64,000 bases of DNA from Mycobacterium pinniadriaticum (GCF_026242045.1 NZ_JAPJDO010000019.1:48195-112194), one strand, 5' to 3'; positions 16,832 to 25,313 are shown, counted from the first letter of the stretch. Numbers and translations: made by a program. Notes: generated by a model not told the origin, from the letters alone.

Positions 16832-18373
16832 TTAACTGCTGCTGGCACTCCCGTTGTTGCCCTGGTTGCCCTTGCCGCCACCGCCGCTGCCGCCCGATCC
16901 ACCGTTGCCACCGGTGGCGGTCTTGCCGGGACTGGACGTGGCGCTGCCGCCACTACCGCCATTGCCGCCGACGCCGGTAGCGGTGCCGCCGCTACTTCCG
17001 ACGGAGATGCCGCCGTTACCGCCGGTGCCGCCGTTGCCGCCACGGGCGGTTCCACCGGATGCGCTGCCACCGTTGCGGCCGCTTCCACCGTTGCCGCCGA
17101 TCGCGCCGCCGTCACCGCCGTTGCCACCCCGGCCGCCGGTGGTGTTGCCACCCTCGGTGGAGGTCGCGTTGCCGCCGTTGTTCCCGCGGCCACCGAGGCC
17201 GGAGATTTGACTGCTGCCGCCTGAGCCACCCGCGCCACCTGTGGCGCTACCGGCCTCCGAGGTGGCGCTGCCGCCCCGACCGCCGTTGGCGCTGCGCGCA
17301 ATCAGACGCCCGCCGCCATCGCCACCATCGCCGCCGATGGCCCTTCCGTCCTGGTATGCGGTCGCGTTACCGCCTCTGCCGCCGTTGCCGACCACGTCGG
17401 GGGTATTGCCGCCGGACAGGATGCCATAGCCGCCGTCGCCGCCGGCACCACCGCGGGCGGTCTGGACACTGGTGCCGCCAGTGCCATCGGCCAGGCCCAC
17501 CGTCGCGGAACCGCCCGCGCCGCCGGCGCCTGGGCCGTAGTCGGTGGGGTCACCTTCAAGCGGCAATCCCCAAAGCGCAGTGCCGCCCGTACCGCCGTCG
17601 CCGCCGGTGGCGTTTCCGTAAACCGAAGAGGCTGAACCGCCTTCGCCGCCATCACCGGCCTTGCTCGCACCTGTCCCGCCCATCAGCGCGCTCAGTGCCG
17701 CGAGCGGAGAGGCGTCGCCGCCGTTGCCACCGTTGCCGCCAACGGCGTTCGCGCCCTCGCCGGCGGCGCTGGTGTTGGTGTCCGACCCGCCGTCGCCGCC
17801 ATTACCACCATTACCGGCGAACAGACCGGCGTTGCCGCCGTCACCGCCGGCCGTGGCCGCGGACACCAGCGTGCCGTCGCCGGTGTACACGGCATCCACG
17901 CCGGCGGCGCCGTCACCGCCGCTACCACCGAACCATCCTGCGTTGCCGCCATTTCCGCCGTTGGCGCCGTCTCCGCCATTACCCCACAGCATGCCGCCGT
18001 TACCGCCGTTGCAGGCGGCTCCCATGCAGTCCGCGGCGGCGTCAGCGCCGTTGCCGATCAGCCAACCGCCGGTACCGACCGCAGAGGCGAGTACCGACTG
18101 GGAGGCGTCGGGAGTCACGATGCTGGCGGCGCTGGGCGCCGAAGAGCAGCCTGGGTCGGCGAGGCCGCCGACCGTCTCGCACGAGACGAGTTGGATCTGA
18201 GTCGCCTGGACGGTCCGGGCGGAGACAGCCGTCGGCTCGTCGAGTGCGACCGCGGCGGCAGCCGCAGCCAACGCGAAGAGCCCGACCATCGCCGCCCCAG
18301 CGACCCCCGTCGTCGACACGTGTTCTTGTGTGGAATGCGGTGCAGTTCTTCGATATCCGAACTTCGCGTTCAT
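16832..18373 (-). CDS. PGRS-like glycine-rich secreted protein without a PE domain
   Basis: A 513-residue protein whose last 400 or so residues are GGxGG / GGNGG repeats (PGRS type). The N-terminus is not a PE domain. It has a hydrophobic signal-like stretch (VAGAAMVGLFALAAAAAAVAL at about 24-44, here near the limit of the segment), then a short non-repetitive part with four cysteines (near 69, 77, 116, 121). AAAGGGAAC upstream supports the ATG at 18373. In PE_PGRS proteins the repeat forms a calcium-binding or surface-exposed domain; here export would rely on the signal segment instead of the PE module. It lies inside the iron-regulated region, but no IdeR box was seen in front of it. Function unknown. 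Confidence 0.8.
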   Translation of the reverse strand: MNAKFGYRRTAPHSTQEHVSTTGVAGAAMVGLFALAAAAAAVALDEPTAVSARTVQATQIQLVSCETVGGLADPGCSSAPSAASIVTPDASQSVLASAVGTGGWLIGNGADAAADCMGAACNGGNGGMLWGNGGDGANGGNGGNAGWFGGSGGDGAAGVDAVYTGDGTLVSAATAGGDGGNAGLFAGNGGNGGDGGSDTNTSAAGEGANAVGGNGGNGGDASPLAALSALMGGTGASKAGDGGEGGSASSVYGNATGGDGGTGGTALWGLPLEGDPTDYGPGAGGAGGSATVGLADGTGGTSVQTARGGAGGDGGYGILSGGNTPDVVGNGGRGGNATAYQDGRAIGGDGGDGGGRLIARSANGGRGGSATSEAGSATGGAGGSGGSSQISGLGGRGNNGGNATSTEGGNTTGGRGGNGGDGGAIGGNGGSGRNGGSASGGTARGGNGGTGGNGGISVGSSGGTATGVGGNGGSGGSATSSPGKTATGGNGGSGGSGGGGKGNQGNNGSASSS

Positions 18374-18726
18374 ACGTTCCCTTTGCGATTCACGGCCTGG
18401 CCGCTATGGCAGGCGCTGGTTCTGTGCGTTTCCTGAGAAGAAAGGCAGCATCATCTTTGGATCGGCTTTCACCCCGGTCAATACCTACGTCTGGCGACTA
18501 GAGGCCGTTTTCACCCGGTCGCCCAACTCCGCCTGCCGCGCGACTGAACTCATCTCACGCCGAAAGTCCGAGGTCAAACGGGTTGAGCTTGGCATCGTCG
18601 GCATCTCGGGAATCCCGCCAGCCCTCGCTGAAATAATCTCTCGAGGGTCTCGGGTTCGGCTGGACCCAAACCGCCTACGTCCTTGCCGCAGGATGTACTG
18701 CGACATAGGCGGTTCCGTTGGCACAC
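18374..18726. other. Non-coding gap between the TIM-barrel and PGRS genes
   Basis: This 353-base stretch has no convincing frame. It should hold the promoter of the minus-strand PGRS gene (right next to 18374) and, at its far end, the terminator-like hairpin of the TIM-barrel gene. No iron box was seen. Confidence 0.6.
18670..18713 (-). terminator. Two-tier hairpin after the TIM-barrel gene
   Basis: The outer stem ACCGCCTACGT pairs with ACATAGGCGGT (10 of 11). Inside it, CGCAG pairs with CTGCG around a GATGTA loop, with a six-base bulge on one side. It begins 14 bases beyond the minus-strand stop at 18727. Confidence 0.5.
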
Positions 18727-19560
18727 TCACGCCGGATGCCGGCAGCCGGTGTACGCAAGGTCAAGTACCTCACGCGCGCCACGTAGCGCTGCACGGCTGC
18801 GCTCGATGGCGGGAGCTTGCCAAAGCACGGGCGCCTCTACGCTGACCGGAACCTCGGGCGGTAAGGCACGCAGCATGGCCACCAGGTCGATGTTCCCGGC
18901 ACCGGGAAAGAGACGCGCGTTGCGCCCCTGATAACGCAAGGCCTCGATGGTGGTCGGGCGCTCGACCATGCCGTCGCAGATCTGAACGTAGCGGATCCAC
19001 CCGACGGGCAACGCCGCTAGCTGCTCGGGGGTGTTCAGCGCACGGTCGTAGTGCAGCGCGTCGACCAGCAGCCCGACGTTCGAGTGTCCGCAGCGCGCGA
19101 CGATCGCGGCGCCCTGCTGCAGATTCTCGACGTCCGTCCACGGCATCGGTTCCAGGTTCGGCGTCAGATCGTAGTCGGCGGCCAGATCGGCCAGTTCGGC
19201 CAGATGATCAGCGAGACGCGCGTGGTCGGGATCGTTTCCGGTGACCAAGATCTGACTGGCACCCAGGTACGCCCCGGTCTCGATGAAGGCGGTGAAGTCG
19301 TGCCGCACCCTGCTCTGCGGTGTCAGGCGCAGCACTTCGATATCGATCAGCGCCAGGCCGGTGCCGTCGAGCTGGCGGCGGGTTTCGCGGATCAGCCGGG
19401 TCATTCCGATGGTCGGGCGTGGCGGCTCCTCGGCGGTGGCCCGGATGAGGCGGAGTCCGACAGCATCGAACCCCGCCCGGGCGGCGCAGTCGACCATTTC
19501 GGCGGGGCCGAGCTCGAGCACCGTAAGCGGTGCCAGCGCGATCGGGCGGTGTCTGACCAT
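18727..19560 (-). CDS. Sugar-phosphate isomerase/epimerase-like TIM-barrel protein
   Basis: A 277-residue AP-endonuclease-2/xylose-isomerase type barrel. Family landmarks are an N-terminal AGFDAVGLRL, the metal-site strand NLEPMPW near 140, LLVDALHYDR near 170, YVQICDG near 198 and FPGAGNIDL near 223. These proteins isomerise or epimerise sugars, inositols or hydroxy acids. ATG 19560 was chosen because AGAGGAGA lies just upstream. It is divergent from mbtL across an IdeR box, so it may be iron-repressed. It could supply a sugar or small acid for the glycosyltransferases of this region; this is inference. Confidence 0.75.
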   Translation of the reverse strand: MVRHRPIALAPLTVLELGPAEMVDCAARAGFDAVGLRLIRATAEEPPRPTIGMTRLIRETRRQLDGTGLALIDIEVLRLTPQSRVRHDFTAFIETGAYLGASQILVTGNDPDHARLADHLAELADLAADYDLTPNLEPMPWTDVENLQQGAAIVARCGHSNVGLLVDALHYDRALNTPEQLAALPVGWIRYVQICDGMVERPTTIEALRYQGRNARLFPGAGNIDLVAMLRALPPEVPVSVEAPVLWQAPAIERSRAALRGAREVLDLAYTGCRHPA

Positions 19561-19652
19561 GGATTCTCCTCTTCCCCCAACACCTCCCGCGGTCGCCGAC
19601 GGTGCCATTGTCGGACAAGCGCGCCGAAGTTTGGGGGCTACCTTCAGTGTGA

Positions 19653-19671
19653 TAAGGGTAGCCTTACCAAA
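19653..19671. promoter_or_regulatory. IdeR iron box upstream of mbtL
   Basis: TAAGGGTAGCCTTACCAAA matches the reverse-complement IdeR consensus at 15 of 19 positions by eye. It lies 24 bases before the mbtL ATG and 93 bases before the divergent TIM-barrel gene. Confidence 0.78.
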
Positions 19672-19695
19672 GGTAATGACGTACCCTTCCCAGCC

Positions 19696-19971
19696 ATGGA
19701 CTCATCGACGATCAGTGGCGACCTGGCGAGCATCTTCCGAGAAGACCTCCAGATCGACCTGTCGCGGTTCACGCCGGACTCCCATCTGATCGACGAGGTC
19801 GGACTCGATTCGGTGGCCTTCGCCGTCGGCATGGTGGCCATCGAGGAGAAACTCGGCGTCGTGTTGTCGGAGGAAGAGTTGTTGACCTGCAACACTCTTG
19901 GCGATCTCGACGCGGCTATCCGGAACAAAGGAGCCGCTGGGCAGACGACATCGGCCAAGGCACACAGATGA
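19696..19971 (+). CDS. mbtL: Acyl carrier protein MbtL
   Basis: A 91-residue acyl carrier protein. The phosphopantetheine serine is Ser39 in VGLDSVAFAVG, followed by the acidic helix AIEEKLGVVLSEEEL. In the mycobactin pathway MbtL carries the long acyl chain that is later put on the lysine side chain. No clear ribosome site precedes the ATG, and the leader after the IdeR box is very short, so a leaderless or near-leaderless message is possible. Its stop overlaps the MbtM start (ATGA). The gene order mbtL-mbtM-mbtN with mbtK convergent is the same as Rv1344-Rv1347c. Confidence 0.88.
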   Translation: MDSSTISGDLASIFREDLQIDLSRFTPDSHLIDEVGLDSVAFAVGMVAIEEKLGVVLSEEELLTCNTLGDLDAAIRNKGAAGQTTSAKAHR

Positions 19972-21518
19972 ACGTGCTGGCATCGGCACTCACGGAGTCG
20001 ATGACGTCGTCGACCGCCGAGCTGATCGTCCTCGATCGCGATACCGACACCTGGCGGGGCCACCCGTGGCCCGAGGTACACGACCGTGCCCAGGGAGCAG
20101 CCAACTTCATCAATGAAGACTGCAGCGGTGCAATAGGTTTGGTCGGCGAACCCACGATCGAACTGGTAGCGGCACTCTTCGGTGCGCTGATCTCCGGGCG
20201 GGCCGTGTCGATCCTGCCGACCATGACCCGAGGTGCCGATCCGGCCCAGTGGGCGACGGCCACCTTGCATCGCTTCCGCGATATCGGCGTGGGCGCCGTG
20301 TTCAGCCATGGCACCGAACTGAACCTGCTGAAACACGACGACTCACCGGTGACCGTGCGCGACCTTTCGGAAGCCAACCGTCATCGGGCCGGCGACACCG
20401 ACGCCGTACACACCGATGTCGCCGTCCTTCAGGGGACAGCCGGGTCCACCGGCCACCCCCGCACCGCCGCACTGTCGCCTAAGGCCGTGCTCAGCAATGC
20501 CCGTGGATTGGTCCACCGGCTGGGCATGGACGCCGCCGGCGACACGGGATGCCTGTGGCTGCCGCTCTACCACGACATGGGACTGACCTGCCTGGTCACA
20601 TCCGCGATCGCTGGCATTCCCCTCTGGCTGGCACCCACCGCCGCGTTCGCGGCCTCGCCGTTCCGGTGGCTGAAGTGGCTGTCCGAAAGCCGCGCCACGA
20701 TCACCGCCGGTCCCAACTTCGCCTACAACCTGATCGGCAAGTACGCCAGGCGGGTCAGCGATGTCGATCTGGGCAGTGTCCGGATCGCGATCAACGGTGG
20801 TGAACCGATCGACTGCGATGGCCTCAACAGATTCACGACAGCTATGACACCGTTCGGATTCAACGCGTCGGCGGCCGCGCCCGCCTACGGTCTCGCCGAA
20901 TCCGTCTGCGCGGTAACCATGCCCGCCGCCGGTACCGGACTACTGATCGATGACGTCGACGGCCCGACGGGTCGACAGCGACAGGCGATTCTCGGTCCAC
21001 CGATCGAAGGGATGGAGATCCGTACCGTGCCGATCGACAGCGCCCCGCCCGGCGTCGGACACATCGAGATCCGCGGCACCTCGCTGATGAGCGGCTACCT
21101 CGCCGAAGAATCCATCGATGCCGACAGCTGGTTCCCGACCGGAGATCTCGGCTATCTCACCGACGACGGTCTGGTGGTCTGCGGGCGGGCCAAGGAAATC
21201 ATCTGGGTCGCCGGTCGCAACATCTTCCCCAGCGAGGTCGAGCAGGTGGTCGCCCAGATTCCCGGCGTACGCGAAGGGGCGGTGGTCGCCGTGGGTACGC
21301 CGGCCGGTTCGCCACGCCCGGGGCTGGTGGTGGCCGCCGAATTCCGCGGCCCCGACGAAGCGGCGGCCCGCAGCGCGGTGACGCAACGGGTGGCCGCGAT
21401 CTGCGGTATCGCTCCGGCCACCGTGATGCTGCTGACACCCGGGTCGCTGCCTCGTACCTCCTCGGGCAAACTGCGCCGCCTGGAGGTGCAGCGCCGACTG
21501 GAGACGGTGACCGCATGA
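19968..21518 (+). CDS. mbtM: Long-chain fatty acyl-AMP ligase MbtM
   Basis: A 516-residue member of the fatty acyl-AMP ligase group (FadD33 type) that activates a fatty acid and loads it on MbtL. Motifs seen are GTAGSTGHPRTA near 145 (phosphate loop), LPLYHDMGLT near 192 (typical of FAALs), YGLAESVCA near 307, PTGDLGYL near 388 and the C-terminal lysine in TSSGKLRRLEV. It is translationally coupled to mbtL upstream (ATGA) and to the remains of mbtN downstream (ATGA). It is expected to be in the same IdeR-controlled transcript. Confidence 0.9.
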   Translation: MNVLASALTESMTSSTAELIVLDRDTDTWRGHPWPEVHDRAQGAANFINEDCSGAIGLVGEPTIELVAALFGALISGRAVSILPTMTRGADPAQWATATLHRFRDIGVGAVFSHGTELNLLKHDDSPVTVRDLSEANRHRAGDTDAVHTDVAVLQGTAGSTGHPRTAALSPKAVLSNARGLVHRLGMDAAGDTGCLWLPLYHDMGLTCLVTSAIAGIPLWLAPTAAFAASPFRWLKWLSESRATITAGPNFAYNLIGKYARRVSDVDLGSVRIAINGGEPIDCDGLNRFTTAMTPFGFNASAAAPAYGLAESVCAVTMPAAGTGLLIDDVDGPTGRQRQAILGPPIEGMEIRTVPIDSAPPGVGHIEIRGTSLMSGYLAEESIDADSWFPTGDLGYLTDDGLVVCGRAKEIIWVAGRNIFPSEVEQVVAQIPGVREGAVVAVGTPAGSPRPGLVVAAEFRGPDEAAARSAVTQRVAAICGIAPATVMLLTPGSLPRTSSGKLRRLEVQRRLETVTA

Positions 21519-22094
21519 CCGAATGCATAGAGCTGACTCCAGCTTCGACGAGCAGGTGCCGCTGTGGACCGCCGGATACCGAAGTGGCCGAACGCTTCCC
21601 ACGTCAGCTGATCGAGCATCTGGGCAAGCTCATCGCACTGGCATCCGCCCTCGGGGACCAGATGTCAGCGGGCATCGCTGTGGGAGTCAGCCTGCACGAC
21701 TCGGGGATCGCGATCCTGCGTCGGTTCGCCCGAACCGACTACCTGCGCGAGATCTGCGAACAGGCCGTCGACGGCGATGCGGTGCTGCGCATCGGCGCAT
21801 CCGAGGAGGCCGGTGGCTCGGACGTGCAGATCTGCCAGACCACGATCCGTAAGCGGGACGGGATTCAAGGTCACCGCCGCGCGACTCGGCGAGGAGGTTG
21901 CCGGGGAATGCCTGCACATCTTCGGCGGCTCGGCTTTTCTCATCGACGAGACACCGCTGGGCCGGTGGTGGCGTGACATGAAGCTGACCAGGGTGGGCGG
22001 AGGAACCGACGAAATCCTCTGGGAACTGGTCGCTGCCGGGCTGAAACCCGACTTCGACGGTTACGCCGAGTTGGTCGGCCGCTCGAACGCGTAG
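21515..22094 (+). pseudogene. mbtN: Broken mbtN (acyl-ACP dehydrogenase), several lesions
   Basis: Remains of MbtN/FadE14, which puts the cis double bond in the mycobactin acyl chain. The pieces lie in three arrangements. SFDEQVPLWTA is read in the frame of the ATG at 21523; ERFPRQLIEHLG and then KLIALASALG through GGSDVQICQTTIRKRDG are in the frame of 21515; FKVTAARLGEEVAGE to the stop at 22094 is in a third frame. Compared with the roughly 386-residue family, about 18 residues are gone after IEHLG, about 150 after RKRDG (the central beta-domain and first half of the C-terminal helices), and two frameshifts are present. The uninterrupted frame from 21515 gives only 153 residues with a garbled tail. 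It should be inactive, so siderophores would carry saturated chains unless another FadE substitutes. Confidence 0.85.
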
Positions 22095-22660
22095 AGCGCC
22101 ATCCGCCGGTTCGACATGTCGTACTCACCCAGGAACCGGCATCCGACGAACTCGCACAGCCGCCGGGCTGCGGCATTGCGGTGGTCTGGATCAAACATGA
22201 CACGGACGCAACGCTGTTCGGTTGCGAACAGGCTGGCGATGATCCGCGGAAGCAGCCGCGGCGCCAGGCCGCGGTTCAGCGCACCCACGTCCGCGACCGC
22301 GGCATGCAATCCGAGATCGTAGGGGTCTGCGTCATAGCACGGTGCGATCGAATCCTTTGCAGCCCGGTATATCTCGAGATAGCCACCGGCAATCCCGTTG
22401 AGGCTGGCGATCAACGGCAGCGAGTAGGCCCCGGCGAGTTGCGCGGTCAGGTGTGCCTGCCAGCGCGCGACGGGCCAGTCGTACTCCCATGCCTGGACAA
22501 GATGGGGCCGGTTCATCCACTCGGCGACCAGCGTGGCATCCGACGCCGTCGCCACCCGCAGCGCATAGGGTGGTTCGACGACCGGAACCGGAGGCGCGGG
22601 GACCTGTGCCACCTCGTCGGTCAGGTCGGTGAGCGCACGGGCAAGGACAAGCTCGGTCAT
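22061..22660 (-). CDS. mbtK: Lysine N6-acyltransferase MbtK
   Basis: A 199-residue siderophore-type GNAT acyltransferase (IucB/RhbD/MbtK family) that moves the acyl chain from MbtL to the side-chain amine of (hydroxy)lysine. It has the family stretch HLVQAWEYDWP near 70, GIAGGYLEIYRAAKD near 103, the catalytic-site region YDLGLHAAVAD near 128 and the CoA/ACP-binding VMFDPDHRNAAARRLCE near 163. The ATG at 22660 matches the family N-terminus; the longer frame is not needed. It is convergent with the mbtN remnant and overlaps its end by 34 bases. It is intact, so acylation should still occur although mbtN is broken. Confidence 0.9.
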   Translation of the reverse strand: MTELVLARALTDLTDEVAQVPAPPVPVVEPPYALRVATASDATLVAEWMNRPHLVQAWEYDWPVARWQAHLTAQLAGAYSLPLIASLNGIAGGYLEIYRAAKDSIAPCYDADPYDLGLHAAVADVGALNRGLAPRLLPRIIASLFATEQRCVRVMFDPDHRNAAARRLCEFVGCRFLGEYDMSNRRMALYAFERPTNSA

Positions 22661-22724
22661 CGTGGGCAGCGTAGCCCACCGAATCACCGTAGCGGTGGGT
22701 CCGATCCTGCGGTTGAATGGTGCG

Positions 22725-23174
22725 GTGGTCGAGATTCGCCGCACGCGCACGGTAGCGGCCGAACCGCAGCCGATCTGGGATGTCCTCGCCGACTTCGGAG
22801 CGCTGAGCGCGTGGGCCGACAACGTGGATCACTCGTGTCTTCTCGAGCACGGCGCCGACGGTCCGCAGGTCGGAACATCGCGACGAGTGCAGGTCGGGCG
22901 CAACACCCTCGTCGAACGGATCACCGACGTCAGTCCGCCGCGCACACTCGGTTATGACATCGAGGGCCTGCCCAGCCGACTGAAGGTGGGCAACCGCTGG
23001 ACCCTCACACCAACGGCGAACGGACGCAGCGAGGTCGCCGTGACCACCACGGTGAACCTCGGCGCCAATCCGGTGGCCGGGCTGGTCGAACGCGTGCTGG
23101 GCCGGTTCTTGGCCAAGCAGTCCGACGCGATGCTGGCCGGACTGGCGAAGCGAATGGAGGCCCGCAATGTCTGA
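22725..23174 (+). CDS. SRPBCC (polyketide cyclase/START-like) protein
   Basis: A 149-residue member of the SRPBCC superfamily, small helix-grip proteins that bind hydrophobic ligands. The N-terminus VEIRRTRTVAAEPQPIWDVLADFGALSAWADNV is typical; here IWDVLADFGALSAW is the diagnostic part. The C-terminal long helix starts near 115 (AGLVERVLGRFLAKQ). The GTG at 22725 was chosen from the family N-terminus; a TTG four codons earlier is possible. It overlaps the sulfatase start by 8 bases, so the two are coupled. Ligand unknown. Confidence 0.75.
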   Translation: MVEIRRTRTVAAEPQPIWDVLADFGALSAWADNVDHSCLLEHGADGPQVGTSRRVQVGRNTLVERITDVSPPRTLGYDIEGLPSRLKVGNRWTLTPTANGRSEVAVTTTVNLGANPVAGLVERVLGRFLAKQSDAMLAGLAKRMEARNV

Positions 23175-24939
23175 AACGTCCGACCGACCCGACATCATCA
23201 TCGTGATGACCGACGAGGAGCGTGCAACTCCTCCTTACGAATCCGGCGATGTCTCAGCCTGGCGGCACCGGGTGCTGACTGGTCGGCGATGGTTCGACGA
23301 GCACGGAGTCAGCTTCGGGCATCACTACACGGGTTCCCTGGCCTGCGTCCCGAGCCGGCCCACGATCTTCACCGGACAGTATCCCGACCTGCATGGCGTC
23401 ACCCAGACCGACGGCATCGGCAAGGTGTTCGATGATTCGCGGATGCGGTGGCTGCGGCACGGGGAGGTACCGACCCTCGGCAACTGGTTCAGGGCCGCCG
23501 GCTACGACACCCATTACGACGGCAAGTGGCACATCTCGCACGCCGACCTGACCGATCCCGCCACCGGCGGGTCGCTGGCGACCAACGATAATGAGGGCGT
23601 TGTCGACCCGTTCGCGGTGCAGCGTTATCTGGACGCCGATCCGCTCGCCCCGTTCGGGTTCTCCGGCTGGGTAGGTCCCGAGCCACACGGAGCGGGATTG
23701 GCGAACAGCGGATTCCGACGCGACCCATTGATCGCCGACCGGGTCGTGGCCTGGCTGCAGGACCGCTACGCCCGCAGGCGCGCCGGTGACGCGGCCGCGC
23801 TGCGGCCGTTCCTGCTTGTCGCGAGCTTCGTCAACCCGCACGACATCGTGCTGTTCCCGATGTGGTCGGCCCGAAGCCCGCTGGAGTCCTCACCGATGGA
23901 TCCCCCACCCGTCCCCGCGGCACCCACGGCCGACGAAGATCTGCGCACCAAGCCGGCCGCGCAGATCGCCTTCCGGGAGTCCTACTACTCGGGGTACGGC
24001 CCCGCCGCGGCGATCCAGCGGGTGTACGACCGTGGTGCGCAGCGCTATCGCGACCTCTACTACCGATTGCACGCCGAGGTGGACGGCCCGATCGATCGGG
24101 TGCGCGCAGCGGTGACCGACGGCGGATCGGCCCAGGCGGTACTGGTACGCACCGCCGACCATGGCGATCTTCTCGGCGCGCACGGTGGACTGCATCAGAA
24201 ATGGTTCAACCTCTACGACGAAGCAACGCGCGTACCGTTCGTCATCGCCCGGATCGGTGATCGCGCCACCGAGGCGCGCCTGGTCACGGCACCGACGTCC
24301 CACGTGGATCTGGTACCGACCCTGCTCGGCGCCGCCGGTATCGACGTCGCATCGGTCGCCGCGACGCTTTCCGAGTCGTTCTCCGAGGTGCATCCACTGC
24401 CCGGGCGGGATCTGATGCCGATCGTCGACGGGGCACCGGCCGACGAGGACCGCGCGGTGTACATCATGACCCGCGACAACATGCTCGAAGGCGACACCGG
24501 GGCCTCCGGAATCGGCCGCCGGCTCAAACAGACCGTGAACCCGCCCGCGCCGCTGCGTATCCGGATTCCGGCGCATACCGCGGCGAACTTCGAGGGACTC
24601 GTCGCGCGGGTGGACGGTCACCTGTGGAAGCTCGTGCGCACGTTCGACGATCCGTCAACCTGGACCGAACCCGGGGTGCGCCACCTGGCCGCCAACGGGA
24701 TGGGCGGCGAGGTATACCGGACCAGTCCCCTGGACGATCAATGGGAGCTCTACGACCTGACCGACGACCCGATCGAGGCGGTCAATCGCTGGACCGACCC
24801 GGACCTGCACGACCTGCGGAGCCACCTGCGGGCTCAGCTCAAACAGGTTCGCGCCGATGCGGTCCCCGAACGCAACAACCCGTGGCCGTACGCCTCGCGG
24901 CGCCCGCCGACCGCGCGGCGGCGACGCCTGTTCGGCTGA
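23167..24939 (+). CDS. Type I sulfatase (formylglycine-dependent)
   Basis: A 590-residue sulfatase/alkaline phosphatase superfamily enzyme. The maturation motif CVPSR has its Cys at residue 60, followed by PTIFTGQYP, and this Cys would be converted to formylglycine. A metal-site Asp is in IIIVMTDEERA near 16, and further ligands fall in HYDGKWHISH near 118 and ADHGDLLGAHG near 330. It hydrolyses sulfate esters; the substrate is unknown. No signal peptide is seen, so it is probably cytoplasmic. It is longer than many bacterial arylsulfatases, with a Pro/Arg-rich end. Confidence 0.85.
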   Translation: MSETSDRPDIIIVMTDEERATPPYESGDVSAWRHRVLTGRRWFDEHGVSFGHHYTGSLACVPSRPTIFTGQYPDLHGVTQTDGIGKVFDDSRMRWLRHGEVPTLGNWFRAAGYDTHYDGKWHISHADLTDPATGGSLATNDNEGVVDPFAVQRYLDADPLAPFGFSGWVGPEPHGAGLANSGFRRDPLIADRVVAWLQDRYARRRAGDAAALRPFLLVASFVNPHDIVLFPMWSARSPLESSPMDPPPVPAAPTADEDLRTKPAAQIAFRESYYSGYGPAAAIQRVYDRGAQRYRDLYYRLHAEVDGPIDRVRAAVTDGGSAQAVLVRTADHGDLLGAHGGLHQKWFNLYDEATRVPFVIARIGDRATEARLVTAPTSHVDLVPTLLGAAGIDVASVAATLSESFSEVHPLPGRDLMPIVDGAPADEDRAVYIMTRDNMLEGDTGASGIGRRLKQTVNPPAPLRIRIPAHTAANFEGLVARVDGHLWKLVRTFDDPSTWTEPGVRHLAANGMGGEVYRTSPLDDQWELYDLTDDPIEAVNRWTDPDLHDLRSHLRAQLKQVRADAVPERNNPWPYASRRPPTARRRRLFG

Positions 24940-24944
24940 GGAAC

Positions 24945-25187
24945 TCAACCCGCCTTCGGCTCGCCCCAGTACGGCGTGGCCTTCACCGAAGGCGACGCCT
25001 TCATCGCGAAACTCTTGGTCGGGTCCATGATCAGCGTCTGGGAATTCCCCTGATGTTGGATCGTCGGCTGCGTCGGCGATCCCGTTGCCGCGTACGCGTG
25101 ACCGCCCGACACCCCGCCGAGTAACGCAATCGCGACCGCCGCACCCATCGTGGCGGCGAACCTCCTTGTGCGCGTGTACATCATCAT
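24945..25187 (-). CDS. Small secreted protein behind a CsoR/CstR-like operator
   Basis: An 80-residue protein with an Arg-rich start, a hydrophobic core (GAAVAIALLGGVSG) and a signal-peptidase site near AYA-ATG around residue 34. The mature part is about 46 residues without cysteine. AGAGAGGTGG precedes a run of three ATGs. I do not recognise the family. The promoter holds the palindrome at 25215-25230, which also stands before the peroxiredoxin gene, so a response to copper or reactive sulfur species is a reasonable idea. Confidence 0.7.
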   Translation of the reverse strand: MMMYTRTRRFAATMGAAVAIALLGGVSGGHAYAATGSPTQPTIQHQGNSQTLIMDPTKSFAMKASPSVKATPYWGEPKAG

Positions 25188-25214
25188 CCACCTCTCTTGT
25201 ACTCTGCCTCCAGA

Positions 25215-25230
25215 ATACCCCTATGGGTAT
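25215..25230. promoter_or_regulatory. ATACCC-N4-GGGTAT palindrome (CsoR/CstR-like operator)
   Basis: ATACCCCTATGGGTAT has exact 6-base arms and a 4-base spacer, 28 bases upstream of the small secreted gene (minus). The same arms and spacing recur at 36041-36056. Operators of the CsoR/RicR/CstR (DUF156) family are built this way; no DUF156 gene is in the window. Confidence 0.65.
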
Positions 25231-25313
25231 ATGCCGAGGTGTGGATTTGCTCACTTGACTGAGGACTCCGTCGTATGTGACGATTTCGTCATTATCTTCG
25301 GAGGCGGGTACTG

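Noticed and set aside
16832..18501. Long Arg-rich plus-strand frames and repeat patterns opposite the PGRS gene, which look like CRISPR or satellite repeats
   Set aside because: The repetition comes from GGN/GCC codons of the glycine-rich protein; units vary in length and there are no unique spacers. The opposite-strand frames are reading-frame shadows.
21515..21976. Calling the 153-codon frame after mbtM an intact small gene
   Set aside because: Its last 40 residues are out-of-frame sequence, and the true C-terminal part of MbtN continues in another frame just downstream.
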